From: Pseudomonas viridiflava
Lineage (GTDB): Bacteria; Pseudomonadota; Gammaproteobacteria; Pseudomonadales; Pseudomonadaceae
Assembly: GCF_003702045.1 (NCBI RefSeq)
Contig: NZ_RBTP01000061.1
Coordinates: 1-64,000 of the forward strand
Direction: 5' to 3'
DNA: 64,000 nucleotides
Shown here: piece by piece, positions 16,573-31,500 of the stretch
Numbering within the stretch: the first letter of the stretch is position 1
How the letters are laid out: the number at the start of each line of letters is the position of its first letter
Program-made: the position numbers and the translations under genes
Notes under the pieces: generated by a model
Seen by the model: the letters and a program-made list of their open reading frames with translations, nothing else
Database searches by the model: none
What the model was told of the DNA's origin: nothing

Positions 16573-19500
16573 ATGAATTCGCCGACCGAAAAACTGACCG
16601 CGCAAGGCCACGCGTCCCATCAACTGGCTTCCGTTCAGCAAGGTATCTGGCTCGATCAACTCGCACACCCGGACCTGCCGTACTACAACATCGGCATGAC
16701 CCTGGATATCAAGGGCGAAATCGACATTGCGCTGTTCGAGAAAGCCATCCAGAGGGTCGTCGACACTCATGACGCCTTGCGCCTGAGCTTCAGTCATGAA
16801 GGTGGCATCGGCAGTCAGCGAGTCCTGAGCCAAGCCCCCTTCGCACTTGAGGTCATCGAGCTGCCTGAAGGGCCGGACGGTGCCGAACAGGCCATGAAGT
16901 ACCTGCGCAATGCGTTCCGCCAACCCTTCGAGGCACTGACCGGACAACTCTGGGAAACGCGCCTGGTACGGTGCGGAGCTCAGCGCTATTACTGGTTCAA
17001 TCGCTACCATCACCTGGTTGCCGACGGCATCGGTGCTGTGCTGATCGGGCATGCGGTGGACGAAGCCTACACAGCGCTGCTGAAGGGTGACGAGCCCGTT
17101 GCCGAAGGCCACTCGTACCTCTCGTTTCTTGAAGAGGACAGAACGTACCTGAACTCTTCCCGTTACGAGCGCGACCGACTGTTCTGGGAGCAAAGCTTCG
17201 CGCAACTGCCGCCGCCTCTGCTGCAGCGTCGCGCGGATTTCAAGTCGGGCCTGGCCAACGTTCTGGCCCCCAGCGCTCAGGTTCAGGCATTGTTGCCCCG
17301 CGCCCTGTACAAAGCCCTGACGCAGTTTGCCAGCGAACGCAGCCTGACCGTCGCACACGTGCTGGTTGGCGTGATCAGCACCTATTTCTGCCGCACTGTG
17401 GGGGTCGATGAGATCGTCATAGGCATGCCTGTACACAACCGCACCACTGCACGACAGAAGGCCACCGTCGGGATGTTCTCCTCGGTCAGCCCGATTCGTC
17501 TGGCCTTCGATCCTCAGGCCTCGCTGGTCGACCTGATGAACGCGGTGGGCACACAACTGCGCCGCACCTATCGGCATCAGCGTTTCCCCATCGCAGAACT
17601 CAACCGCAACCTGCGTCTGGCACAAGCCGGTCGGCGCCAACTGTTCGATGTTGCGCTGTCGTTCGAAAGCTTCGATGGCGACGCCTACTACGGTCAGGAC
17701 ACCCCGGCCCGTGTGCTCATGCTGGACAATGGCTACGAGCAGACGCCGATGGCGATCTTCGTGCGCGATTACAACCCCGCCGAGGACGTGTACCTGGATT
17801 TCAACTACAACACCGCCTTCTTCACGCCCGAGGAAGCCCGGCGCGTCCAGCAGCGCATCTTCGCCATGCTCGAAGCAGTCCTGACGGAACATGACGCCCC
17901 GCTGGCGCATTTCCCACTGATGAGCGAGGACGAACACCAGCAACTGGTCGCGTTCAATGACACCGCTCACACCTATCCGCGTGACGTGCTGATTCATCAG
18001 TTGATCGAACACCAGGTAGCCCAGCGTCCGGACGCCTGCGCCGTCAGCAGTGATACCGGGCCGTCGCTCAGCTATGCAGACCTCAACAAGCGGGCCAACC
18101 AGCTTGCCCATCGCCTCATCGAACTGGGCGTAGAGCCGGACGCGCGGGTCGCGGTCAACCTGCGTCGCGGTCCGGAAATGGTCGTGGCGCTGCTGGGGAT
18201 CCTCAAGGCCGGCGGTGCCTATGTACCGATTGACCCGGACCTGCCCAGCGCGCGTCAGGCCTACATGCTCGGCGACAGCTCGCCGCGTGCCGTGCTGACC
18301 AGTCACGACCTGCTCGATGACCTGCCAGCGCTAAAACTGCCGGTGCTGGTTCTGGATGACCACAACGACAGCGCCCAACTGACTGCACAGCCGACCGGCA
18401 ACCCAGACGCCCAAAAGCTCGGACTGCTCCCAAACCACTTGGCTTATGTGCTGTACACCTCAGGTTCCACAGGGACGCCCAAAGGCGTGATGAACGAACA
18501 CTTGGGCGTCGTCAACCGGCTGCTCTGGGCGCGGGATGCCTACGGTGTAGACGCACGCGATAAGGTGTTGCAGAAAACCCCGTTCGGTTTCGACGTGTCG
18601 GTGTGGGAGTTTTTCCTGCCGCTGCTCGCCGGCGCCGAACTGGTCATGGCACGTCCGGGCGGTCATAAGGAACCTGACTACCTGGCCCAGGTAATCCGCG
18701 ACGCAGGCATCAGCCTGCTGCACTTCGTACCTTCCATGCTCGATCTGTTTCTGGAACACCGCTCGGCCCATGACTTCCCGCACTTGCGTCGGGTGCTGTG
18801 CAGCGGCGAGGCCCTGCCCCGCAGTCTGCAGCGACGCTTCGAGCAGCAACTGACCGGCGTCGAGCTGCATAACCTGTATGGGCCGACAGAGGCCGCCATT
18901 GACGTCACCGCCTGGGAATGCCGTCCGACCGATCCGGGAGAAAGCGTGCCGATCGGTCGTCCTATCGCCAACCTCCAGATGCACGTGCTGGACGAGCTGG
19001 GTCAGCTTCAGCCGCCCGGTGTGGCGGGTGAGCTGCACATCGGTGGCATTGGCGTAGCCAGGGGTTACCTGAACCAGCCGGAGCTGAGCGCCGAACGCTT
19101 CATCGCTGATCCGTTTTCCAACGATCCTCAGGCGCGCCTGTACAAGACAGGCGACGTCGGTCGCTGGTTGGCCAATGGCGCGCTGGAATACCTGGGGCGC
19201 AACGACTTTCAGGTCAAGATTCGCGGTTTGCGCATCGAGATCGGCGAAATCGAGGCCGCGCTGGCGCTGTGCGACGGTGTTCGCGAAGTGGTGGTGGTTG
19301 CCCGCGAGGATGATCCGGGACAACCGGACAGCAAGCGCCTGGTGGCCTACCTGTGCGGTGAACCAGCCCCGGCCAGAGAGCTGCGTCAGGCGTTGCTCAA
19401 GCACCTGCCCGACTACATGGTCCCGGCGGCATTCGTGCAGCTCGATAGCCTGCCGCTCACGTCAAACGGCAAGCTGGATCGCAAGGCGCTGCCGGCACCC

Positions 19501-22500
19501 GACATTGAAGCGCTGGTCGATCAGGGCTACGAGGCACCTGAAGGCGAGATCGAAACCGACCTGTCCCTGATATGGCAAGACCTGCTGGGCCTGGCCAGGG
19601 TCGGGCGTCACGATCACTTTTTCGAGCTGGGCGGCCATTCATTGCTGGCGACGCGGTTGATTTCGCAGATTCGCCAGCGTCTGGGCGTCGAGCTGAGCCT
19701 GGCAGAGCTGTTTGCCCATCCCGAACTGACGGCTCTGGCCGGGGTTATCGCCCGAGCGGGCCGCAGCACCCTGCCAGACATCACGCCAGTATCACGCGAA
19801 TCATCCTGGCCGTTGTCCTTTGCCCAGCAGCGCCTGTGGTTCCTCGCCCAACTGGAAGGCGGCAGTGCGGCCTATCACATGCCGGCCGCGCTCAGCTTGC
19901 GCGGTGCGCTTGATGAAGCCGCCCTGCAACGCGCACTGGAACACCTCGTCGCACGCCACGAGGGCTTGCGCACCACCTTTATCCAGGGCGATGACCAACA
20001 GCCGTTGCAGCGCATCCAGGCAGCGGACACCGGTTTCAGCCTGCAACTGCACGATCTGCAAGGATTGGCGGACGCCGAACAGCAGTTGGCTGCACTGGCC
20101 AGTGAGGAGTCATCACTGCGCTTCGATCTGGAACAGGGGCCGTTGATGCGTGGCCGCCTGATCCGCCTGTCCGCCGATCACCACGTCTTATTGCTGACCC
20201 TGCACCACATCGTTTCCGATGGCTGGTCGGTGGGCGTACTGACGCGGGAAATGACATCGCTTTACGAAGCCTTCAGCCAGGGCCGGGGCAATCCGCTGGC
20301 ACCGTTGGCGTTGCAGTACCTGGATTACGCCGTCTGGCAGCGCCGTTGGCTCAGCGGCGACGTGCTGCAACAGCAGACCGCGTACTGGCAGCAAACGCTG
20401 GCAGAGGCACCTGCCCTGTTGATGTTGCCCACCGATCGCGTGCGTCCGGCGCAGCAGGACTATGCCGGAGCCGTATTGCCGCTGGTTCTGGATGAAGACC
20501 TGACCCGAGGCCTCAAGGCATTGGGCAAACGCCACGGCACCACCCTGTACATGACCGTCATGAGCGCCTGGGCAACCCTTCTCGGGCGTTTGGCCGGGCA
20601 GGACGATATCGTCATCGGCTCCCCGGTCGCCAACCGCACGCGCAGTGAGGTTGAAGGGCTGGTAGGTCTGTTCGTCAATACCCTGGCCATCCGCGTCGAC
20701 TTGAGCGAGCAACCGACGGCCGAGACGCTGTTGGCACGGGTCAAGCAGCGCACTTTGGGCGCTCAAGCGCATCAGGACCTGCCGTTCGAGCACGTGGTAG
20801 ACGTGATCAAGCCAGTGCGCAGTCTGTCCCACAGCCCGGTTTTCCAGGTGATGTTGACCTGGCAGGATGCCGACGACATGAATTTCGTGCTCGGCGACCT
20901 GCAACTGGAAAGCCTGAAGCCCAGCCAGACGCTGGCCAAATTCGATCTGTCGCTGGACATCGGTGAGTCCGAGGGATGTCTGGTCGGTACGCTTGAGTAC
21001 GCAACCGCGCTCTTCGACGAACGCACCCTGCAGCGCTATCTCGGCTATTTCCAGCGCGTGCTGCAGGCGATGGTCGATGATGATCAGCAAGTACTGGAAC
21101 ACGTGCCGCTGCTCGACACGGCCGAGCGTGAGCATCTGTTGCAGACGCTCAACGCAACCGACGCACCTTATCCGCAGCACACTGTTCATCACCTGTTCGA
21201 AACACAGGCTCAGGCACAGCCCGACGCCATTGCCGTGGCGTTCCAGGCGCAGCGCATGAGCTATGCCGAACTGAACTGCGAAGCCAACCGCCTGGCCCAC
21301 CACCTGATCGGGCTGGGCATCGGCCCTGATGACCGGGTCGCGATTTGTGTCGAGCGTGGTGTGGAAATGATGGTCGGCCTGCTGGGCGTGCTCAAGGCCG
21401 GGGCTGCCTACGTGCCGCTGGACCCCGCTTACCCCGCCGATCGTCTCGTTTACATGATCGAGGACAGCGCACCGTCGGCGTTGTTGACCCAACGCGACCT
21501 GCAAACACGCCTGCCTACACTGGCTTTGCCCGTCGTGCTGCTCGACGACGGTCAGCGCCAGACGCTGGCTGCGCGTGATGACAACCCAGTGGTGAACGCC
21601 CTTGGCGTGCGCAACCTTGCCTATGTGATCTACACCTCCGGCTCCACCGGCAAGCCCAAGGGCGTGATGATCGAACACCGTGGCCTGGTCAACTACAGCC
21701 TCGACGCTGCAAAGCTGTTCGAACTGTCCCCGGCCGACACGGTGCTGCAACAGAACACCCTGAACTTCGACCTGTCGGTTGAAGAAATCTTCCCGGCACT
21801 GCTGGCCGGCGCCACGCTGGCACCCAGCCGGGAAATATTCGGCAGCGAACTGGCAGCGCAGGAGGGCATTCACCCGACAGTCCTGCACCTGACGGCTGCC
21901 CACTGGCACACCCTGGCCGCCGAATGGCACCACCAGCCGCAAGTCGCCGCGCAACGTTTGCAGCATGTGCGGTTGATCAACGTGACCGGCGACGCGCTGT
22001 CGGCCCAAAAACTCAAACTCTGGGATGAGGTGCGTCCTGCGCACACTCGCCTGATCAACACCTACGGCCCCACCGAGGCGACCGTATCCTGTACCGCCGC
22101 CTACGTCAGTCACGACGCTGTGGCAGGCAGCGAAGGCAGTGGTAACGCGACCATCGGCAAGCCGATGGCCAACACCCGTATCTACCTGCTCGATGCTCAT
22201 CAGCAACCGGTGCCGTACGGCGTTGCCGGGGAAATATTCATTGGTGGCGATGGCGTGGCACGCGGTTATTTGAACCTTGATCAGGTCAATGCCGAGCGTT
22301 TCGTTTCCGACCCGTTCAGCAACAGCCCTGATGCGCGCATGTACAAGACCGGCGACCTGGCGCGATACATGGCCGATGGCCGTATCGAATATTTGGGTCG
22401 CAACGACTTCCAGGTCAAGGTGCGGGGTTTCCGCATCGAGCTGGGCGAAATCGAGTCCCGCCTGGGCAACTGCACCGGGGTGAAGGAAGCGGTGGTGATT

Positions 22501-25500
22501 GCCCGCGAAGACCGCCCGGGCGACAAGCGTCTGGTGGCGTACGTGGTCGCCCAGCCACAGGTGGTGCTGAATGCGGCCAGCCTGCGTGCCGAACTGGCGC
22601 CGCAACTGGCTGAATACATGCTGCCCAGTGCGTTTGTCATTCTTGATGCCTTGCCGCTGACACCCAACCGCAAACTGGATCGCAAGGCGTTACCCGTACC
22701 GGCGGACGACGCGTTTGCCAGTCGTGCCTACGAGGCACCGCAGGGTGAGGTCGAGCAGGTTGTCGCCGAGGTCTGGCAGGACGTGCTGGGCATTGAACAG
22801 GTCAGCCGTCATGACCGATTCTTTGAACTGGGTGGCCACTCGCTGCTGGCGGTCAGCCTGATCGACCGTCTGCGCAAGCGCGGCCTGAATATCAATGTCA
22901 GCGCCGTATTCACGGCACCGAGCGTGAGCGAGATGGCGTCCGCCATCCGCCAGAACGCTCAGCCCCTGTTTCAAGCACCGGCCAATCGTATCCCGGCAGG
23001 GTGCAGCCAGCTGACGCCGGACCTGCTATCGCTGGTCGACTTGAATGCCGCGCAGATCGACCTGATCACCGCCGCCGTTCCCGGCGGGGCTGCCAACATC
23101 CAGGACATCTACCCTCTGGCTCCGCTGCAGCAGGGCATTCTCTTCCATTACCTCTTGGACAATGAAAGCGACGCGTATCTGGTGCGCTCGATGATCGAGT
23201 TCGACGGTCGCCTGCGCCTTGACGCATTTCTTCAAGCGCTGCAAACGGTCATCGACCGGCATGACATTCTGCGCAGCTCGGTGCATTGGGTCGGTCAGCC
23301 GCAAGCGGTTCAAGTGGTTCATCGCCAGGCGCAACTGCCGGTACAGACCCTGACGCTGGCCCCGAATGAAGACGCGCTCGGCCAACTGGATCGCCTGACC
23401 GATCCGCGCCGTCTGCGTCTGGACTTGCAACAGGCACCGCTGATGCGCGGTTACATTGCTCGCGCCCCCCGTTCCGAGCGGTGGCTGCTGTCGCTCATCG
23501 ATCACCACATGATCAGCGACCACGTCACCCAAGAGCTGATACTCGAAGAAGTTCGCCTGCTGATGCAGGATCACACTGCCGATCTGCCGGCGGTTCAACC
23601 TTACCGGGAGTTTGTCGCACAGACCCTGGCCTCGTCCCCCGAAGCCCATGAAGCCTACTTCAAGCGCCGTCTGGCCGATGTCGATTCACCTACCGCGCCT
23701 TTTGATCTGTTGGAAATCCAGGGCGACGGCACCCGAATCGAAGAAGCCGAACACCCCCTGAACGACGCACTTTCCCGACGCATTCGGGCCCAGGCCCGCG
23801 AGCGCGGTGTGTCGGCAGCGGTGGTGTTTCATGTCGCCTGGGCTCAAGTGCTGGCCCGTTGCACGGCGCGCGACGATGTTGTATTCGGCACCGTGGTCAC
23901 TGGCCGGTTGCAGGGCACAGCGGGTGCCGAGCGGGCGTTGGGCATGTTCATGAACACCTTGCCGGTGCGTGTGCAATTTGCCGCTCACGGTGCTCACGAC
24001 CTAGTCATGGCCACTCATCGCGACCTCAGCGAGCTGCTGGCCCATGAACAGGCGCCCCTGGCGCTGGCTCAGCGTTGCAGCGGCATCGGCACGTCGGTGC
24101 CGTTGTTCACCAGCCTGCTCAACTACCGCCATCAGGGCACCGACAGCCGCTTGGACTGGGCAGGTATTCGCCTGCTCGACAGCGCCGAGCGCACCAACTA
24201 CCCGCTGTCGCTGGCCGTCAACGATTACGGCGATGAGTTCAGCCTGGTGATGCAGAGCGTGGCGCCGGTCTCGCCACAACGCCTGTGCGCCATGATGCAG
24301 CGTGCACTGGAGCAACTGACGGAGGCGCTGGAACACACGCCGCACATGGCGGTTAATCGACTGGACGTACTGCCGAGTCATGAACGCGAGCAGTTGCTCG
24401 AAGGTTTCAACGCCTCCGCCGTCGATTTCCAGCTGGACCTGACGTTCCCTGCGATGTTCGAGGCCCGTGTCGCCCTTGACGGTGAGGCCGTGGCATTGGT
24501 CAGCGAAAACGTGAGCCTGACCTACGACGCACTCAACCGTCAGGCCAACCGGATCGCCCACCGCCTGATAGGCATGGGCGTCGGCCCGGATGACCGCGTG
24601 GCGATCTGTGTCGACCGCAGCCTGGAAATGGTCGCGGGCCTTTTGGGTGTGCTCAAAGCCGGTGCGGCCTATGTGCCGCTTGACCCATATTTCCCCGCCG
24701 ATCGCATCGCCTACATGCTGGAAAACAGCGCGCCGGCCGTGATTCTGACCCAAAACGCTCTGCAGTCGTCACTCGCGGCAGGCAACGTGCCGGTGTTGTT
24801 GCTCGACCCCGATTACGTCGAGCGAGACGGTTTCCTTGCACAGCCGGACCACAACCCGCAGCGCCCCGGCATGCGCGCCGAGCATCTGGCCTACGTGATT
24901 TACACCTCAGGCTCCACCGGGCGTCCGAAAGGTGTGCAGATCAGCCATCACGCCTTGAGCAATTTCCTCCAGTCAATGCGCCAGGCGCCTGGGCTGCGCG
25001 CGCAGGATCGTTTGCTGGCGATCACCACGATTTCCTTCGACATCGCCGCGCTGGAGCTGTATCTGCCCTTGGCCAATGGCGCCTGCGTGGTTCTGGCGTC
25101 CCGCGAGGCGACGATGGACGGTATGCAGTTGCAGCGCTTGCTCGAAGCGCAGCAAATCACCGTCATGCAGGCCACCCCGACAACCTGGCAGATGCTGGTG
25201 AACAGCGGCTGGGCCGGTAAGCAGGACTTGCGTATTTTCTGCGGCGGCGAAGCCTTTCCCCGCAGCCTGGCCCGCGACCTTCTGTCACGCAGCGAACAAC
25301 TGTGGAACCTCTATGGCCCGACGGAAACCACCATCTGGTCGTGTGCCGCGCAGGTGGGCGCGCAGGGAGAATCGCTGATCGTGCCAATTGGCAAACCGAT
25401 TGCCAACACGCGCACCTACCTGCTCGACGCTCAGCAACAACCCGTCCCACAGGGCGTGTCGGGTGAGCTTTACATCGGTGGCGAAGGCGTTGCACGAGGC

Positions 25501-28500
25501 TACCTGAACCGCGACGACCTGACCGCCCAACGCTTTCTCGCTGACCCTTTCAGCCAGCAACCGACGGCCCGCATGTACCGCACCGGCGATCTGGCGCGGT
25601 ATCTGCCGGACGGCTCGCTCGAATACTTGGGACGCAACGATGATCAAGTGAAGATCCGGGGTTTCCGGATCGAACTGGGTGAAATCGAGGCGCGTCTTGG
25701 CGGGTGTGCCGGTGTCAACGAAGCGGTCGTGGTCGCCCTTGAGGGCAGCACGGGAGAGAAACGCCTGGTTGCCTATGTGGTTGCCCGATCCGACGCAACC
25801 GTGGATGCCACCGACCTGCGCGCAGAACTGGCCTCGCAACTGGCCGAATACATGCTGCCAAGCGTCTTCGTGATGCTTGATGCGATGCCGTTGACGCCCA
25901 ACCGCAAGATCGATCGCAAGGCCCTGCCCGCCCCCGGTGCCGAGGACTTCGCACACCGCCAATACGAGGCGCCATTGGGTACAACCGAACAACGTTTGGC
26001 CGTTGTCTGGGCCGAGCTGCTGGGTCTGGAAAAGGTAGGTCGCCACGACAATTTCTTCGAACTCGGCGGTCATTCGCTGTTGACCGTGCAGCTGCAAGCC
26101 CGCCTGCACCAGGACCTCGGCGTCGAGATCAATCTGCGCACCCTGTTCGGCATCACCTCGCTGCTGGCCTTGGCCCAGTGCGTGGACCAGACCGCGCAGT
26201 CGCACCTCCAGCCCATCGACGTCGCCCCGCGTACCGGGCTCTTGCCGCTGTCGCTGGCCCAGCAACGGTTGTGGTTTCTCGATCAACTGGACCCGGCCGC
26301 CAGCGTCGCCTACCACATGCCCGCCGCCCTGCGACTGCGCGGCCAGCTCGATCGCACGGCTTTGCAGCGTGCCCTGGACCGTATCGTTGCCCGTCACGAA
26401 AGCCTGCGGACCACGTTCCACAAACAGCACGACATCGTTTACCAGCGCGTTGCCGCCGAACACATCGGCTTTGCGCTGACCGATCACGACCTGCGCGCCG
26501 TACCGGGCGAAGAGCGGCAGGCACGCGTTGAGCAATTGAGCGAGGCAGAGGTCCGCCAAGCCTTTGATTTGAGCAAGGGCCCTCTGATTCGCGGTCGTTT
26601 GCTGCAATTGGCCGATGATGAGTATGTACTGCTGGTCACCCAGCACCACATCGTCTCCGATGGCTGGTCGGTGGCCGTGTTGGTCGACGAGTTCAATCGT
26701 CTATACAGCGCCTTCAGTCAGGGCTTGGACGATCCATTGCCGACCTTGACGCTGCAGTACGCCGACTACGCCGCCTGGCAGCACCAGCATTTGCAAGGAG
26801 AACGCCTGCACGCCCAGACACGCTTCTGGGCCGAGCACCTCAAGGGCGCGCCGGGTCTGCTGGAATTGCCGACCGACAGGCCTCGCCCTCAGGTGCAAAG
26901 CTACCGAGGTGCGACACTCGCGCTGGAACTGCCGACGCCGCTCAGCAATCGGCTGCGACAGTTCAGTCAGCAGCAGGGTCTGACCCCGTTCATGGCCCTG
27001 CTGGCGGCCTGGTCAATCCTGCTTTCGCGCCTGAGCAATCAATCGCAAGTGGTCGTCGGCACGCCGGTGGCAAACCGTCCGCGTCAGGAAACCGAAGCGC
27101 TGATCGGTTTCTTCGTGAACACCCTGGCCCTGCGCGTTGATATCCAGCCCGGCAATCGAGTGGATCAACTGCTGGCGCAGGTCAAAACCCTCACGCTGGA
27201 TGCCTACAGCCACCAGGACCTGCCTTTCGAACACGTGGTTGAAGCCCTGCAGCCGGAACGCAGCCTCGCTCACAGTCCGGTGTTCCAGGCCCTGCTGGTG
27301 CTGAACAATACGCCACGGGATCAAGCCCCTGCCCTGCCCGGTCTGGAACTGACTGCGCTGCCGAAGGCGACAGGCACGACGCAATTCGACCTGAGCCTGT
27401 CGCTGAACGATGACGGTGATCGCATCAGCGGCCAGTTCGAATACGCCACGGACCTGTTCGACGCGAGCACCATCACGCGCTGGGGTCGTCACCTGCTGCA
27501 CCTGCTCGAAGCGTTGTTGGGCGATGTCGCGCAACCGGTGGCAAGCCTGCCGCTGCTCGATGCCGAACAGCGTGGGCAACTGCTCGACAGCTTCAACCCG
27601 CGCAGTTCAGCGTTGGACGAAAACCCGCAGCGTCTGCCTCATCGGGTGTTCGAGACCCAAGCGGCGTTGACGCCTCACGCTGTGGCGCTGGTCTGCGACG
27701 GCCAGACGCTCGGTTACGCCGAACTGAATGCCCGGGCTAACCGCGTTGCCCACCGGCTCATTGCGCTGGGTGTGGAACCCGACGACACCGTGGGGCTGTG
27801 TGCCCGCCGCAGCCCGGAAATGGTCATTGGCCTGCTGGGGATTCTCAAGACCGGCGCGGCCTATGTACCACTGGACCCACAATACCCGGCGCAGCGCCTG
27901 GCCCACATGCTGAGCGACAGTGCCCCCAAGGCGCTGGTCGTCCAGCACGGGCTGCGCGCATTGCCGGTGCCTGAGAGCCTTGCGACAGTCGAACTCAACG
28001 GCTCTTCTCTGCTGGAGGGCGCAGATCACAACCCGCAAGTGACGGCACTGAACTTCAACCATCTGGCCTACGTGATCTACACCTCAGGCTCAACCGGACT
28101 GCCCAAGGGCGTCATGGTCGAACACCGCGGCCTGCGCAACCTGCTGGACTGGTACCTCGACGACCTGGCGTTCCATGCCGGTGATGCAGTGCTGCTGGCT
28201 TCGTCCTACAACTTCGACCTGACCCAGAAGAACATCCTCGCTCCGCTGATGGTCGGCGCCACGCTGCATCTGGCAGAAGAGCCGTTCAACCCGGAGGCCA
28301 TTGTCGCGCAGATCGCCGATGCCGGAGTGACCCACCTCAACCTGTCGCCCAGCGCTTTCCATGCGCTGGTGGAAGCCGACGCAGACCGCGTGATGACGTG
28401 CCTCAAGCGTGTGGTACTGGGCGGCGAGCCGATTCAGATTGCGATGCTTGAAAAGCTCGGCCAGCCTCGCCCGGCGGTGATCAATAGCTACGGCCCGACC

Positions 28501-31500
28501 GAATGCAGCGACGTAGTGGCCTGGCACCAGGCTGACACTGACCTTGCGACCTACCACGACCGCTCGATCCCCATTGGCAAGCCGATCCGCAACATGCAAC
28601 TGCATGTGCTGGATGAAAGCGGTCAGTTGGCGCCAGTGGGCGTGCGCGGCGAGATTCACATCGGGGGTGTCGGGGTTGCCCGAGGCTACCTGAACCTGCC
28701 GCAATTGAGCGCCGAGCGCTTTGTTGCCGATCCGTTTGCGGAGCGTAACAACGCACGCCTGTACAAGACCGGCGACGTCGGACGCTGGCTGCCTGACGGC
28801 ACGCTGGAATACCTGGGGCGCAACGACGATCAGATCAAGATCCGTGGGCTGCGTGTCGAGCTGGGAGAAATCGAAGCGGTGCTCAGCAGCCTGCCGGGTG
28901 TTCGCGAAGCGGCAGTCATCGCCCGTGACCACCAGAACGGACACGCCGACAGCAAGCGCCTGGTCGCCTACCTGTGCGGTGCGCCTGCTCCCGCCGAACA
29001 ACTGCGCAGCGAGCTGTTGACTCGCCTGCCGGAGCATATGGTGCCGAGCGCGTTCGTCGTGCTTGAAACCTTGCCCCTGACCCCTAACGGCAAGCTGGAC
29101 CGCCGTGCCTTGCCCGAACCTGCGCAGGAGGCCTACGCCAGCCGTGTTTATGAAGCACCGCAAGGCGATGTTGAAAGGGTCATCGCAGGCATTTGGGAGC
29201 AATTGCTGGGTGTGGAACGTGTCGGTCGTCACGACCGGTTCTTCGAGCTCGGTGGCCATTCGTTGCTGGCCGTCAGTCTGATCGACCGTCTGCGCAAACA
29301 AGGCCTGAACGGTAACGTGCGCACGGTATTCACTGCGCCGAGCGTACGTGAAATGGCCTTGGCCATCAGTCAGGACAACCATGCACTGTTCGAGGCTCCG
29401 GCCAACCTGATTCCGGCCGGCTGCACACACCTGACACCGGACATGCTGCCACTGGTCGAGCTGAGCGCCACACAGCTTGAAAGGATCGTCGCCGCCGTTC
29501 CTGGCGGCGCTGCCAATATCCAGGACATCTACCCCCTGGCACCGTTGCAGGAAGGCATCCTGTTTCACCACCTGCTGGGCCAGGAAGGCGATGCCTACCT
29601 GATTCGCTCCATGATCGAGTTCGACAGCCGCGAGCATCTCGATGGGTTTATCGAAGCGCTGCGGTCGGTGATCCAGCGTCATGACATTCATCGCACGTCT
29701 GTGCACTGGGATGGCCTGACCCAGGCCGTGCAAGTGGTGCAGCGTCAGGTTCATCTGCCGGTGCACAGCATGACGCTGGACAACGACACGGATGCGCTGG
29801 CGCAGATGTATGCCCTCAGCGACCCGCGCCACCTACGCCTCGACTTGCATCAAGCGCCGCTGATGCGTGTTTCCATTGCTCGCGACCCGCATTCCGAACG
29901 CTGGCTGCTGGCGCTGCTCAACCACCACATGGCTAGCGACCACGTGACGCTGGAAATCGTTCTGGAAGAAATCCACGCGATCCTTAACGGCAATGCCGAC
30001 AGCCTGCCTGCGCCACAGCCGTACCGTGAATTCATCGCCCAGACTCAATCCATTCCCGCTGACGTTCATGAAGCCTACTTCCGCCGCCGCCTCGCTGACG
30101 TGGAGACGACCACCGCGCCTTTCGACCTGATGGAGGTTCAGGGCGACGGCAATCACATCGAACAGGCCGAGCTGCAACTGAGCAGCGAGCTTTCCCTGCG
30201 GATCCGCGCCCAGGCACGGGAGCGCGGCATAACCCCTGCGGTGCTGTTCCATGTGGCCTGGGCTCAGGTACTGGCGCGCTGCACCGGTCGCGATGACGTC
30301 GTATTCGGCACCGTCGTCGCCGGTCGCCTGCAGGGCTCGGCAGGTGCAGAGCGGGCAATGGGCGTGTTCATCAACACCCTGCCGGTGCGCGTGCAACTGG
30401 CCACGCTGGGCGCCGACGAACTGGTCATGGCCACCCACCGTGACCTTACCGACCTGCTGGATCACGAACAGGCGTCTCTGGCGCTGGCCCAGCGCTGCAG
30501 CAGCGTGCCGACCGCAGCGCCACTGTTCACCACCCTGCTCAACTACCGGCACCAGGGCGATGACAGCCGCTTGCAATGCCCGGGCATGCGCATGATCGAC
30601 AACGAAGAGCGGACCAACTACCCGCTGGCCCTGTCGGTCAACGATTACGGTGTGGACCTGGGACTGTCGATGCAATGCGTGGAACCGGTGGATCCCCAGC
30701 GTCTGTGCGCCTTGATGCAGGGCGCACTGGAACAATTGACCGAGGCGCTGGCACATACGCCGCACGTGGTCCTCACCCATCTGGACGTGCTGCCCGCTGC
30801 GGAGCGTTCCCTGTTGCTGGACACGTTCAACCAGCACCGAGTGGCTGGCCCGACAGACCTGTGCATCCAGCAGGTGTTCGAGGAACAGGTGCGTCTTGCG
30901 CCCGAGGCCATTGCGTTGGTCGATGCCCAGTCCAGCCTCAGCTATGCCGAACTCAACGCCCGTGCCAACCGTATCGCCCATCGCCTGATCGCTGCGGGCC
31001 TGTGTCCGGACGAGCGTGTGGCGCTGCTGGCCGAGCGCAGCCCGGAAATGATCGTCGGCATGCTCGCGATCCTCAAGGCCGGGGGCGCCTACGTGCCGCT
31101 TGACCCGAACTACCCGAAGGACCGCCTGCAACACATGCTTGACGACAGTTCGCCACGGGTACTGCTGAGTCAAGGCACCCTGGCCGAACAGTTGCCACCA
31201 CTTGCCGTTACCCATTTGCAACTGGAAGACGCGCCAGGCAACGACACCAATCCACACGTCAGCGAACTCACGTCGCGGCACCTGTGCTACGTGATGTACA
31301 CCTCCGGTTCGACCGGCAAACCGAAAGGCGTGATGCTTGAGCATCGCTCCGTGTGCAGTCAGATCGGAGCCCTGCAAGAGCGTTACGGTCTGAATCCGCA
31401 AGACCGCGTTCTGCAATTCGCCACGATGACCTTCGACATGTCCGTTGAAGAGATTTTCGGTGCCTTGTTGTCCGGCGCAGCGCTGGTGCTGCGCAGCGAT

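Noticed and set aside
20188..22605. Long antisense open frame across NRPS1 (similar ones at 28090-29832, 29833-32055 and 43792-45666)
   Set aside because: GC-rich codon bias of the sense NRPS gene creates long stop-free antisense frames; their translations show no domains.
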